Shown piece by piece: positions 48,107-61,666 of a stretch of 64,000 bases of DNA. The stretch is from Ecdyonurus torrentis (Eukaryota; Arthropoda; Insecta; Ephemeroptera; Heptageniidae), in NCBI GenBank assembly GCA_949318235.1, contig OX439129.1:31465243-31529242 (forward strand), written 5' to 3'. The position numbers and the translations under genes were made by a program. Each line of letters starts with the position of its first letter. Position 1 is the stretch's first letter. The notes beneath the pieces are model-generated. The model searched no databases, was not told the origin of the DNA, and was given only the letters and a program-made list of their open reading frames with translations.

Positions 48107-49199
48107 CATATAGTAAAAATGAAATATTTATAATAAAAAGAATCTTTATCAAACACAAGCAAGTTTTCTTTTTAATTAAAAAGAAATTTAAAATGCGTAA
48201 TGACTTTAAAAAAAAGTCAGAAAAAAATATACTGTTGCGCTCATTTTATTTATTATTATTTTAATATTTTGTGATATTGTTTTTCTCTCTATTTTTTATA
48301 TATATTTTTTCCCCAATGGAAATGTCAATAAATTACAGAAGTTTTGTGAGATAACGGTTACAGTCATGTATTGAGTGGTATAGTTGTCAAGTGCCAGTAA
48401 CAGATAAGCATTCTTCCGACCACAATGTCAATACAATACAATTCTGTCCAGTTCTATACTTTTACAAATGTGCGTGAGTCGTAATGGCAACAGATAACAT
48501 TTCATTTCTCTCATTGTTATTATTATTATTATTTCTTTTAAGTTTACTTGCTGCTTGGAGAATATAAAACAATAAATAATAATTGAATATTATTATTTGG
48601 ATATGACATTTCGATACAAAAATTTAATATAATACAGAGAGTTTGACATTATTAATATATTACTATATATATATAAGCATTTCAATATTATAGATTTATG
48701 GATGGATGTATTATATGTATATGGCTAAAATGGTAACAGTTTATTTACAAGTGATTTATTACGTTTGTTTTACAGGATAAATGTTTATACATCAAGAATC
48801 CAATACAATAAATCAATTGTATGTTTTAAATGTTTTCTCAATATAGTAGATTAATGATATTCTCTTACTATCAATTTTTACGTATAATGATTATTGTATA
48901 TTAAGGCTGGGAAAAAAAATACAAATTACTAACGTTTGTAAATAGTAAATACAATACTATAATAGTACAGATGTATAATATGGTATACTAACAAATATGA
49001 TCTATAACAAAGAAATTGTGAACTATAAAGAAATATTAACATATTTTTTTTTAAATTTGTTTTGAGACGTAAAGTGTTAAAATAATGCTATCAATTATTT
49101 AGTAGGCTACCCTTCGTTCACCTGTAATAAAGCTATATAGAGGTAATTTTTGTATATATTTAAAAATTAAATAATCATAAAAATGAGGAGAAGTTTAGT
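48107..49199. other. AT-rich spacer
   Basis: Nothing recognised. Confidence 0.55.
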
Positions 49200-49223
49200 T
49201 TGTGTGTGTGTGTGTGTGTGTGT
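49200..49223. repeat. (TG)12 microsatellite
   Basis: Short pure TG tract. Confidence 0.95.
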
Positions 49224-49248
49224 ACACAAACACACATATATACATAAG

Positions 49249-49356
49249 AGCTCGCTCAAAAAAAAATCATGAGCGCGTGATCGTAAGCACGCTCATATCG
49301 CTCATATGCAAATTTGCGAGCGCGAAGCGTGAGCGCGCTCATTTTAAAAGAGCGCT
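49249..49356. repeat. GAGCGCG-rich island with imperfect inverted repeats
   Basis: Multiple AGCGCG/CGCGCT/GCTCAT motifs occur in about 100 bp. ATGAGCGCG (from 49269) is inverted as CGCGCTCAT (ending 49340). It is locally GC- and CpG-rich in an AT-rich setting. It may be a remnant of a foldback element. Confidence 0.5.
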
Positions 49357-49385
49357 GACCAAGTTTAGTAGAATTAAATGTCAGT

Positions 49386-49412
49386 CTCTTTCTCTCTCTC
49401 TCTCTCTCTCTC
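49386..49412. repeat. (CT)13 microsatellite
   Basis: Short CT tract followed by TGCTAAAAATCAATAATAAA, nearly repeated at 49550 after the next CT tract. Confidence 0.9.
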
Positions 49413-49514
49413 TGCTAAAAATCAATAATAAAATTTATGAAGTTTGATGATAGTATGATATAAATATTTACTCATTGGAAAATAAAAGCACAAATTAGTA
49501 AGTAAATAGTAGCA

Positions 49515-49519
<5 letters not shown>

Positions 49520-49550
<31 letters not shown>
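49520..49550. repeat. (CT)15 microsatellite
   Basis: CT tract followed by GCCAATAATCAATAATTTAT, then GAAGTTTGA. The preceding CT tract is followed by the same AATCAATAAT and TTTATGAAGTTTGA words, so 49386-49450 and 49520-49580 look like a local duplication about 137 bp apart. Confidence 0.85.
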
Positions 49551-49553
<3 letters not shown>

Positions 49554-49580
49554 AATAATCAATAATTTATGAAGTTTGAG

Positions 49581-50129
49581 AGATCACCTAAAAATAAAAT
49601 ATATTTGCAGATAATAATTATACATACAAATAAAAAAAAAACATACGAGTTGTTTTAAATTTTCAAAAAGTATTGTATGATTACGTTGTCATATAATAAT
49701 GACAAAAATAAAACCATGCAATGGAATCATATACAGAAATATAATTGTTCAGCCACAAATGTTGATGTAATAAACTAGATAACGCTGTTATGACGTAGTT
49801 TGAATCGTTTCAAATCTCATCACTTTATCTTATACAATGACATTGATCTATTTAGATTTGAGATAAAATATATATGTTCCATTATTTTCAACAACCAGGA
49901 TTATTGATATCAGTGTTTAATGCCTATTTAAAACTAATTTATAAATTTTTTAATATCAGTACAGAATTTCTAAATATTAAGCTCATTGAGCACAGTTGAA
50001 ATGTATATGATATGAAATGACAAGATAATAAAAATATGAAATTCAAAAATATAATCTGAAAAGTTTGTTTCATAGACAGATTTTTGCATTTGGCTGCAAA
50101 ATAAGAATATAATATAATTATGCTAATTT

Positions 50130-50161
<32 letters not shown>

Positions 50162-50629
50162 TCATTAGCTAAATTTCGGTATAAAAATTTTAATTGCAAA
50201 CACTATACATCTTACAGTTTTGTCACCGCTAAATGTAAAATTCGTCATGTGAATTTACCTTAGTAAAAGGTTGCGAATTCATGATTTATAGAATTTGAAA
50301 CTTTTTGAATAATTATTACTAAAAAAATGCACGTGTTAATAGTTCTATATTTTCTTCATATAAACTTATGCTTGTCATAAAACTTTATTTAAAGAAAAGA
50401 AAGAAAAAAAGACAATGAATTGAAGAAAAAAAAATCTTCTAAAAAACATCAAAAACAAAAATGTAATATTATATAAGAGTTGATTTTTAATTTAAAATTT
50501 TACTTAATGTTCTTTTGTATAATTTGTGTATTTTTAGATAGTACGTACAGAAATGCTAATTTAAATTACCTTAACAGGATTTATTTGCGGTTGGTCTAAA
50601 TGTAAATCTACTTCTAATCTCGCTCAAGT

Positions 50630-50632
<3 letters not shown>
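49581..50632. other. AT-rich spacer with (GA)n
   Basis: A (GA)n tract with ACA interruption lies at 50130-50161. Otherwise background. Confidence 0.55.

Positions 50633-50693
<61 letters not shown>
50633..50693. repeat. (AT)30 microsatellite
   Basis: Pure AT tract. Confidence 0.96.
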
Positions 50694-50696
<3 letters not shown>

Positions 50697-51294
50697 GTTT
50701 CCTTCTTAACTTTACTTTATTGTACTTTGTTAAAACAGCATGCTTTGTGGTGAAAAACTTTTTCTGTGAAAGAAATTTGTTCGTAAAGAATTTTCTAGGA
50801 AAATTGCGTTTTGTGATCTCAGAGTGCACATAAGCTCTCTGGAGAGCAATATTCTTTGTGGTTTATGATAGAAGTTTTCGTTTACATACTCGTATGTATA
50901 AAAAAACATAAAAATAAACAATATGTATGTAAACCGTATAGTACTGAATAGCGTGAATATGTAATGAAGTTTCAAGGTATATAAAATATGTGTTTTACAT
51001 TTTCAATATTTGTGTAGAATTTTGAATTTATTGAATGAATTTTTTGTATTTTATTGTTATAATAAATCGATAAATAGACCTATTATGTTACACCTCTGAT
51101 ATTAGCATACCAGAGTCTATGCAAATGATAAAAATATTAAATTAACGGGTAACAAAAGTACTCACAGTCAGCCATTAAGATAGGCTTTCTCAAGTTATGT
51201 ATTTTACTGTACTGATAATAATATTATCTGGGTTACAGATTTATTATTATTATTATTTTAAACTTGACTATTAGTATTTAACTTAACATAGAAC
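50694..51294. other. AT-rich spacer
   Basis: No supported features. Confidence 0.55.
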
Positions 51295-51643
51295 TTAAAG
51301 GCATAAACTATATGACTATACGAAAGCATAAGCGTTTATACAACAAAATATTTTATGGGACTTACATAAATATTAGTATCAAAAACCAACTGTAACGCCA
51401 AAACATTGATCAGAAAATTTCAACTTATGCAACCCGCAAAACATTTTAATACTAATTTTTGCCTATTTCTGACGTCAGAAACTGGAATTGTCAAGCAAAT
51501 AGCATACTTTACAGTATTTTCACGCTCTCTTATGGGGCTACATTTATATTCTGGTAGAAATTGTCATCATTTTTGGAAATCCCATTTTGTTTTTAATCAT
51601 TAAAAAGCACACGTTGTTTCATGTGGTCTAGGGCTTCAATTAA
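51295..51643 (+). mobile_element. TTAA-bounded interspersed repeat, copy 2 of 2
   Basis: It starts TTAAAGGCATAAAC and ends near GGGCTTCAATTAA. It aligns on the plus strand with the minus strand of 4318-4667 over the whole unit, including ATGGGACTTACATAAAT, TGATCAGAAAATTTC, the TGACGTCA site (51470-51477), CATACTTTACAGTATTTTCA and AAAAGCACACGTTGTTTCAT. The inferred right TTAA (51640-51643) is shifted by a few bases relative to copy 1. The 65-codon open frame inside is not preserved in the other copy, so it is non-coding. Confidence 0.8.
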
Positions 51644-52023
<380 letters not shown>

Positions 52024-53316
52024 AGGAAGAAAGAAAAAAATATTGTGAGTGACGTGTATCAGCAAGGAGACATGTAATAATTAATTAACAAAAAAGAAAT
52101 TAAAAATATTTTGGTGCAAATTTTTTTTTCTTTTGTACCTTTATGTAACCTTTTCATGGATTTCTTATAAACTTAAAATTTTTGTTAAATAAATTTTTAT
52201 ATTTCACTTCTTTTTTTTTTTACCATATACTGCTGTAAATCATTTTGTTCGAGCTAGGTTTTTACCTAACTTGTAAATTATATATTATTATGTTTTATTA
52301 TTATTATTATTATTTATTCATACTTAAACTCATTGTCATGGAAAAGTATATTACGTAAACTCGTATATCTTTTACTGCTGACGTAAAAAAAAAAAAAGCA
52401 AGGAAAAAAAGAAGGAAAAAAAAGCAGATTCAATATGTGAGTAAAAAATTGAATTGATTTGACGTATCAAAAACAGGTGCTGTAATTGAATAAAAATATA
52501 TATATAATATATTATTGTATTGCAAGCAACAGAAGATAAGAAAAATATATAAAGAATACAATCTGGAAGTTCTATATTCTATATATAGATTGCAACATTG
52601 TATCTCTTCTTACCTTCAATGTACTAACCAGTGAGCATTAAGCATTGTCCGCATGATCCCCAGATGCAAGCAATGGTGTGTGTTGTGGACTAAAACATAT
52701 TTTGTTGGATTGAATGGAAATTCAATATTAATTCAGTACCTGCTCCGATGACAAGTATTTTCATTGTGAGAGCGTTTAGTTAATTGATTATATTCGATTA
52801 ATATAAATGTAATAAATAAACATATAAAAAAAAATAATAATAATTAATGGAATTATGAATAAATAAATGCAAAATCAATAATCTAATTAAAATGAATAAA
52901 TGGTAAAAATAAAGGATACTGTAGAGATGATGGTGATGTTGTATAATAATTATATTGAAGTTTGTCCTGTAAAGTATAGTGAATCTCATTAACAGTGATT
53001 AGCTGAGCAACAAAATAAGACGCATTCATTGGTTGATCTTGTTTTTTGATCCGATAAAAGTGATTTGCCTGTTGAGCATGGAACTTTTTTTTTGTGAAGC
53101 TTCGTTCATTTTTTTCAGGTTTAAAGTTTTAAACGAAGAAATAACAATGATCAATTATACATATGTAAACGTAGTAAACAGGTAACGACATCATGATCAG
53201 ATATTTTTAACAAAGGAAATTTTTCGAAACTGGCTCAAGAGTTGTGTAGTTTATAGAACAAACTTGAAGATAGTTTTCTTTGCTATAATAATAATATTTT
53301 ATGTTATTTTTTAGAA
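52024..53316. other. AT-rich spacer
   Basis: A GC-richer patch at 52615-52700 has, on the minus strand, a GTAAGA donor-like site after about 60 nt open in one frame. This is too weak to call an exon. Confidence 0.5.
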
Positions 53317-53558
53317 TATTGAGTGCTCCGCGGTATTTAGATATACAAGTACAACTTTCACGGGCGCAGTAATGAAACCTTTGTATTCTCCACAGTCCAC
53401 ACTATTGAAACTTCTGCAACCTCGGCGCAACCAACGTGCGGCAAAAGTTACAGACGTTTCAAAAGTGTGGAGCGCTGAAAATACATACACTTTTCATTCA
53501 TTACTGATGTGCCCGCAAAAAGTTGCACTTGTAACAAAATGACGCGGAGCAATCGATA
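53317..53558. mobile_element. TA-flanked inverted-repeat element, 242 bp
   Basis: TA|TTGAGTGCTCCGCGG at the left and TA|TCGATTGCTCCGCGT read inward from the right are imperfect inverted ends, with further pairing through CAAGTACAACTTTCACGGGC versus GCCCGCAAAAAGTTGCACTT and ATTCATTACTG. The arms are about 60 bp. TA lies at 53317-53318 and 53557-53558. The TGCTCCGC core is shared with 3636-3798, which suggests related Tc1/mariner-type families. Confidence 0.77.
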
Positions 53559-55935
53559 TAATGTTCTATAAAAACTGAAAAAATTACAGTGTTATTTCAT
53601 ACAAATAAAAATGACAGTAAAAGAGAAAACAGTAATTTAAATTACTATTATGTGTATTATGTATATAGTTAAAGTATAAACCTTCCCGATAAAACTAACA
53701 AGGCTACATTTATGTATTTAAAATTTTGTCTATACAATGTCTTGGTATATAAAATATATTTTATATAATTGTCATTTGTATAATACTTTCGGCCACTATA
53801 ACTTAAGTGTAGCATTACTATCAAGTACAGCTTTCAAATCATAGCTCGGAATATATTTAGTTTTAATTTAAAGAATACTTAATTACTATATTTCTTAGTA
53901 AACTTTATGTAAACGACAAAGTATAAAATTTTGGTACTACAAGATATACCATTTATATTAAAGCGTTGCTAAAGTTGCATGGTAATATTTTTATAAACTC
54001 TTTCGTTTTAATATTTCGTGCCTTTTCCAAGCAAATTTATGAAAATAAATGAATAATTTAGGGGGGAGGGGAAGAATTTTTAAGAAATAATTAAAATTCT
54101 GCACCATTCTTTGATAATATTTTTCTATGAAGCACGTCGCACTATAATTTTAGATTTTGGTTACGTTATTATGGTAATTTTTATGTTATAATAAGTTTTA
54201 GTTAATTCATGCGAAGTTTTTTCTCTCTCTTTTTTCTTTTTTTCTTTGATCAATACAATTATTGTAATTTTATTATGCGTAGTACTAGTATTCATAGCAG
54301 CTAAGCAATTTAAAAATCAGTTAATTGCAGCTATCGAACATATTTTAGATTTGAAATACAAGACATGTTGCTTTAAATTTATTTTTCATTTAAATATTTG
54401 AAGAGTGTTGATAGTGGTATATTTATAGTAAAGTAGGAGTTTGTTGATTTTTTTCACTAAAAAATACGGTGTTTCAGCGGCTATAGATTTTTTTCTTTAC
54501 TATTGAATGCTGTATGTAGTATGTACTCTACCCTATATAATATACTTTCTCTCTCTCTCTCTCTCTCATGATAAGAGATAAAGAGCACTGTAAAAGAAGA
54601 GCTCGAAGCAGTATTCTATCTCAGAAAGAGAAAAAAAATGCTACAGCAGCTACTTTTTTAAGATTTTTATACAAGAAAATAGTTTTTTACACTCTTTCTC
54701 TATTATTATTATTTTTTTACCCAAGGCTATAGTATATATACACACATACATTTTATACTTCTAGAAAATAACAATAGAAAAACATTTTAAAAAAATTCAA
54801 CTGCATTTCTAATGTACATTGTTATATATTTTTTATTGTTTATAAGTACTGCAAGGTATAAACATAAATGGCATATTTTTAAGTCACATGTAAGTACTGC
54901 AATACTACTTTTATTATTACGTGAAAATAAAACATATTGATAAAATGACAATAAAATTATGCTACTTTTTATTTCTGTCAAAACCTTTATTTTATAAATT
55001 CGTGTTTTTGTTTTTTATTTTTCAAATGGTAATATTCCTTTACACAATTCAGAGGATAAAGATTATGGCTTCAGCAAATTTTCTTTTTCAGAGGAAGTGA
55101 GAAAAAAACGGAAACAATATCGTTTGTTTCAATCCCTATTACTTTAAACATTACAATCACTCGTTTTTTATATAAAGATTTATGTAGATTTATGGTTAAA
55201 GAATTTTGGGTGAAAAAAATGAATCAAAATAAATTGTATAATAATATATAGTTTGGGTTCGTGAACTTTTGATTTCAAAAACGTCTCACTTACCACATTT
55301 TATAGTCTGAACTTGCACTTTACAGAGAAAGAAATTTTATTCATGTCATTTAAGACTTTTAGCCTTTTCTTAAAGGGAAAAAATCTAAGATTTTCTTTGC
55401 AGTTTCTTGGGAAATCAAGATAGTAAAATAAAATAAAAAGTACAAAAAGAAAAAAAGATTGTGGCTTGAAAAAAAAACAAATGAAACTGAGACTCAAAAG
55501 AGGTTTTGTAACTCATGTATAACAAAGAGTGGGCATTCCACTAGAAATGGATGGGGTAAGCAACACACTTTGAAGCCACATTAAATTGTATCGACATATT
55601 ATATAAAAAGTTTAACTTTAAACACAAAGTGTCAATAAAAAATATTGGTGTAAAACTATTGCTTTGTAACGTACTATGTTTGAAGTTTGTCACATTCAAA
55701 TTAAACTACGTTATAATATGGTAAAGCTATTCGTTCTCTTTTTTTATATATACTTTGATTTGATATAATTATTAAATAATCTTTATAAAACTAAAATTAA
55801 AAACAAATAATAATGTAGTTAGTTATTTTTAGGCAGCTTTCATCCTTTGTTTAATATTCTATACACTGGTTCTCCTTTAAACACTTATTACATAAAAGTT
55901 TCATTCAGAGTGTTTTATAGCACGCAAACATTACT

Positions 55936-55937
<2 letters not shown>
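53559..55937. other. AT-rich region
   Basis: A short (CT)9 at 54549-54567 and G-rich AGGGGGGAGGGG near 54060. An AG acceptor-like TTTCTTTTTCAG at 55081-55092 is followed by a 46-codon frame without a recognisable motif. No gene supported. Confidence 0.5.

Positions 55938-55978
<41 letters not shown>
55938..55978. repeat. poly(T)41
   Basis: The longest homopolymer in the window. Confidence 0.96.
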
Positions 55979-56330
55979 CAGTTCCATTTCTTTGTTTCCT
56001 TTTGTTTACATTTTTTGGGGGAATAATAACATTAAATAACTCCACCTTTTTTTTTTTTCAGTTAAAAGGCTTTTGACGCTTGCATGCTCTTAACATTGTG
56101 TAAACACGGAAGGTCAAGGTGCGTAATTTTAAGGGCGAGTGGAAGTACAAAGTAGAGAAATGGTAGACAAATAATAATTCTTACTAACAAGTGAGCATTT
56201 ACTGTGTATAGTAATGATGTTGATTTTTAGTTACTCTGTATTGTGTCTCGTCTTCTCTCTATTTTGTTTTCTTGTCACTTTGTATACACATTTTTGTTTG
56301 TTCGTTTGCTGTCCTTTTCTAACTGTTTTT

Positions 56331-56333
<3 letters not shown>

Positions 56334-56367
<34 letters not shown>
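56334..56367. repeat. (CT)17 microsatellite
   Basis: Pure CT tract. Confidence 0.95.
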
Positions 56368-56371
<4 letters not shown>

Positions 56372-56533
56372 ACTGACTTGACTTTACCTTCTTCATAACC
56401 ACCACATCACAAGGCATTTCGTTCTGCACACAAGCAGTTTCCTGCTGCTCTCTATGTATATGTAACCTTTTTCCTTTTCTCGTCTTCTCATTTTGCAAAC
56501 AAGCCCTTTTCCTCGTCCCCAACCCCTTCTTCT

Positions 56534-58413
<1,880 letters not shown>

Positions 58414-58484
<71 letters not shown>

Positions 58485-58519
58485 TACACTATGTGTGTGT
58501 GTGTATGTGTGTGTGTGTG
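58414..58519. repeat. (CT)34 and (GT)n microsatellites
   Basis: CT (58414-58481) is separated by a few bases from an interrupted GT tract (58490-58519). Confidence 0.95.
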
Positions 58520-58864
58520 GTGATTAACACTGACGGCTTTTATAAAATAAATTAATATATATTTTATGATGACATTAGGTTATATAAAGTAAATAGAAAT
58601 TGAGTGCTTTATAAATTTTCAAAAACATATAAAATACTTTTTCAAGAGTGGCAAATTTAATGCTAGACAGAAAATTATAGATTTTTGTTTTTTAATTGTC
58701 ATTAGAAATATAAAATTTTGGTCTATCTCAAAACATACATACACAATATATGTATAAAGTATAATATACTGTGTATATGTAATGTATACAATGTATATAC
58801 ATTATATATATATTTAGAGGGGGGGGGGGATGATAACTTTGTTCGGGAGGTATTTGTAAAAATG

Positions 58865-58988
58865 TACAGCTCTGGCCAAAAGTTCCCGAACGGGGCAGCG
58901 GCGGCTGCTGCGTTTTTTCCTAAAGGTAACATTGTGTGTTTGCGGGTTGCCTATGCAAATCGTTCGGGAACTTTTGGCCAGAGCTGTA
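58865..58988 (+). mobile_element. 124-bp TA-flanked MITE, copy C
   Basis: Best preserved of the three copies. Perfect 27-bp inverted ends (ACAGCTCTGGCCAAAAGTTC continuing CCGAACG) lie inside TA at 58865-58866 and 58987-58988. It has the GCAGCGGCGGCTGCTGCG block near the left end and the shared segment GCCTATGCAAATCG near the right. Frames on both strands here are fortuitous. Confidence 0.93.
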
Positions 58989-59156
58989 CACCATAAAACA
59001 AATAGAAAGCAATACGTTTACCTATAATTTCTATTATATGGTTTACCTATACAATAACTCATATACCAGTCAATATAAGAGATAACAAAATGCTATTATA
59101 ATAATCTTAAACAAATATTCAACAATTTACTTTCATAGAAAAATATAGTTGCTGGT
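58989..59156. other. AT-rich spacer
   Basis: Nothing recognised. Confidence 0.6.
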
Positions 59157-59242
59157 TGTACCGAAACGAAATGAATAACTTTCAATTTTTGTAATGCATT
59201 TCAGTGTATAGTTGTGAAATTTTATGATTTCGTTGCGGTACA
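59157..59242. repeat. small hairpin repeat GTACCG...CGGTAC
   Basis: GTACCGAAACGAAAT and ATTTCGTTGCGGTAC are inverted repeats (14 of 15) enclosing about 54 bp. It may be a very short MITE. No target duplication seen. Confidence 0.5.
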
Positions 59243-59564
59243 GGATTGCTTTTAAATTCCAAAATTATTATATTTTACAATAATATATAGTTATTAATAC
59301 AAAGTATTGGAGCCCATAATGCTACAGATACTGTTTTGGATCTTATCGATCCCATAATTGTTTAAATTTTTAGAAAATTGTTATAACATTTTCATTCGCT
59401 ATTTCAAAAATATAAGTGCTTAGTTTAACATCACTTGGGTATTTTAAGCAAATGGCGCTAAAATGGTTCACTTTGGGTTATAGTATTGCTGTTCGAAAAC
59501 TCTATTTTCTGTTACTAAAATGAAGATCAACTATAGTTATTCAAATGTAATGCGCATTTTTTGT

Positions 59565-59601
<37 letters not shown>

Positions 59602-60826
59602 CGAACAATACTAGTAACTCTACGCTTCAAATAAGTCGAAAGATAATATGCAATAACGTGATCACATAACCAAAAAAGAAATCAAATACTAGTTTTTTTT
59701 TTTTTTTTTTTTTGTTATTCATAAATTTAAATAAATTTTAACGAATTTCAATGAATTAAAACTCACTAGAGGAGACAGCAGACAGCACTCTCTCATTCAG
59801 CATTAACGGCTTAGAAATCAAGCCAGTGGATAATTATATAAAATTTTAAATTAAAATGTATTTGAAATGTAGGCGAGTTACGATACATTATGCTTAAGAT
59901 TGCGAGTACCATTTATTCATATACAGAGAAAAAAAACATTTTATTTTCTTTTTATTTCAACTTTCACTCACTCGTATTCTCTAGACAATTTTTTTTTATT
60001 TTCGTGTTTTTGGTAATCGTAAACAACGATCAATATTTTTCGTGGTCTTCTGCGTTTTTAGTCTTCTGATTATTCTCAACGGTTCATTTCATTTTTATTT
60101 GTGTTTGAATGAAGACAACAGATGAAATAAATGGAAAAAAATTTACGCTACATTTGCAGAATACAAATAAACATATAGGAATTAAACTTAATACATTATT
60201 TTAATAAGAAAAGTTTTTGGTTTATTGTTATTCTGTAACATTAGTTATTGTAATATCATTTTTTATAAATGTTTTTGTAGAATAATGAATTATAAAAAAA
60301 AAAAAAAAACTGTGCACACTTTGTATATTTATTATAATATACTGTACAATAGAAAAATATGTTATAATTTTTAACAAAAAGCCGGGGTGTACTTAAAAAT
60401 AAATTACAAAATAATAATCATAAAGTCTACAATATTTATTTGAATGTTGATTTTTATTTTTAAATGCAGACTACTAAATTACTGTTAATATAATGTAAAA
60501 ATAAAAAAAATATATGTATATAAAATACATAAAGTCTGTCTAGTAAAGTGTTGAGATGGATTGAAACGAACAAAAAATTTGTTTATCTTCACATGTAATG
60601 TAATGATAAATAAACTTGATAAAAATAATTAAAATATTATATTTTCTCCCAGCTCCAAATTTTAATAATTAAAATTGTAAGTTCTTAGACTATGCGTGTG
60701 TGTAGCTCATAATCCATTAGCTTAAATTAAAAAATAAATAAATAAAAAACTTCATTTTTTCTTTGAAATCATATTTGTAACATATTTATCTATCTATCTG
60801 TACATGAAAAAATACTACTAAATGGT
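59243..60826. other. AT-rich spacer with homopolymers
   Basis: A31 at 59568-59598 and T22 at about 59692-59713. No gene. Confidence 0.55.
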
Positions 60827-61366
60827 AGGTACCTTATGAACATGAATCCTGTAAATTGTACTAACTTGTAGAACGGTTTAATACACAGGTAAGGTGTTAG
60901 GTGTATGTTAAAATGTTACCTAATCTAGGTGAGTCATACCTTTGTTGTAGTATATTTCACCTTTATTGTAGTATGTTTTACCTACATTAGGTATTATTAA
61001 CAAAAGTATATAACTACTTGTTCCAGGCTAATGTTTACCTATTGTAATGTATGTAGGTACCTAACATTAGTATTATAGTTTTTTTTTTTTTTTTTTTTTT
61101 TTTCTTGTACTTTTTACATCAGGTAATCGATACATTGAAACTGAACTAAATACACGGAACGAAAAATCCCGTTAATCCAAGTACAATTCTAGTATACCAA
61201 TCCTGTGTTTTGCAATAGGTAGTATGAGTACCTGTATCTACGCTCCACCTAGATCTCAGGTGACATAAAAACTATACTGACGCTAGGTACCGCTCCTCCT
61301 AGATCGCAGGTGGCATAAAATCCAGCGAGGGATTTGGCGTCACTTATGCTAGAGACACAGGTTACT
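60827..61366. repeat. AGGT/ACCT motif cluster with short tandem repeats
   Basis: About twenty AGGT or ACCT cores occur in 540 bp: AGGTACCT palindromes (60827-60834 and near 61055), CAGGTAA (60886-60892), TAGGTAG (61216-61222) and CAGGTG (near 61257 and 61307). Within it, a 21-bp unit ACCTTTGTTGTAGTATATTTC is repeated at 60959-60979 and begins again at 60980. A 30-bp unit is repeated at 61241-61270 and 61291-61320 (27 of 30 identical). It could be transposon subterminal repeats or a clustered binding-site region. The T25 run at 61079-61103 interrupts it. Confidence 0.65.
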
Positions 61367-61569
61367 CAGTAATACTCAGATCTTGCGCGCATGTACTAGG
61401 GCGCGGGCTTATTTGCGTTAGTACTGTATACTTATATGTACTTAAATTTAGCAAATCATTTTTTTCCGTATAGTACTTAAATTACTCCTTAAGTATCCAC
61501 ATGACAAAATCATAATAATTATACATTAAAAAGGAGTATTTGAGAGATTATGATTCATTTTGGTAAATA

Positions 61570-61576
<7 letters not shown>
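61367..61576. other. spacer, GC-rich at its left end
   Basis: The 61380-61420 stretch has GCGCGCATG and GGGCGCGGGC. Otherwise background. Confidence 0.5.

Positions 61577-61661
<85 letters not shown>
61577..61661. repeat. (TA)42 microsatellite
   Basis: Pure TA tract preceded by a short degenerate TATATATTA. Confidence 0.96.

Positions 61662-61666
<5 letters not shown>

Noticed and set aside
47900..48133. 77-codon frame
   Set aside because: Most of it is MITE copy B; the other copies do not keep the frame.
51406..51603. 65-codon plus-strand frame
   Set aside because: Lies in the second copy of the same repeat and is broken in the first.
58718..58996. 92-codon frame and its antisense
   Set aside because: Alanine-rich part comes from the GC-rich block of MITE copy C.
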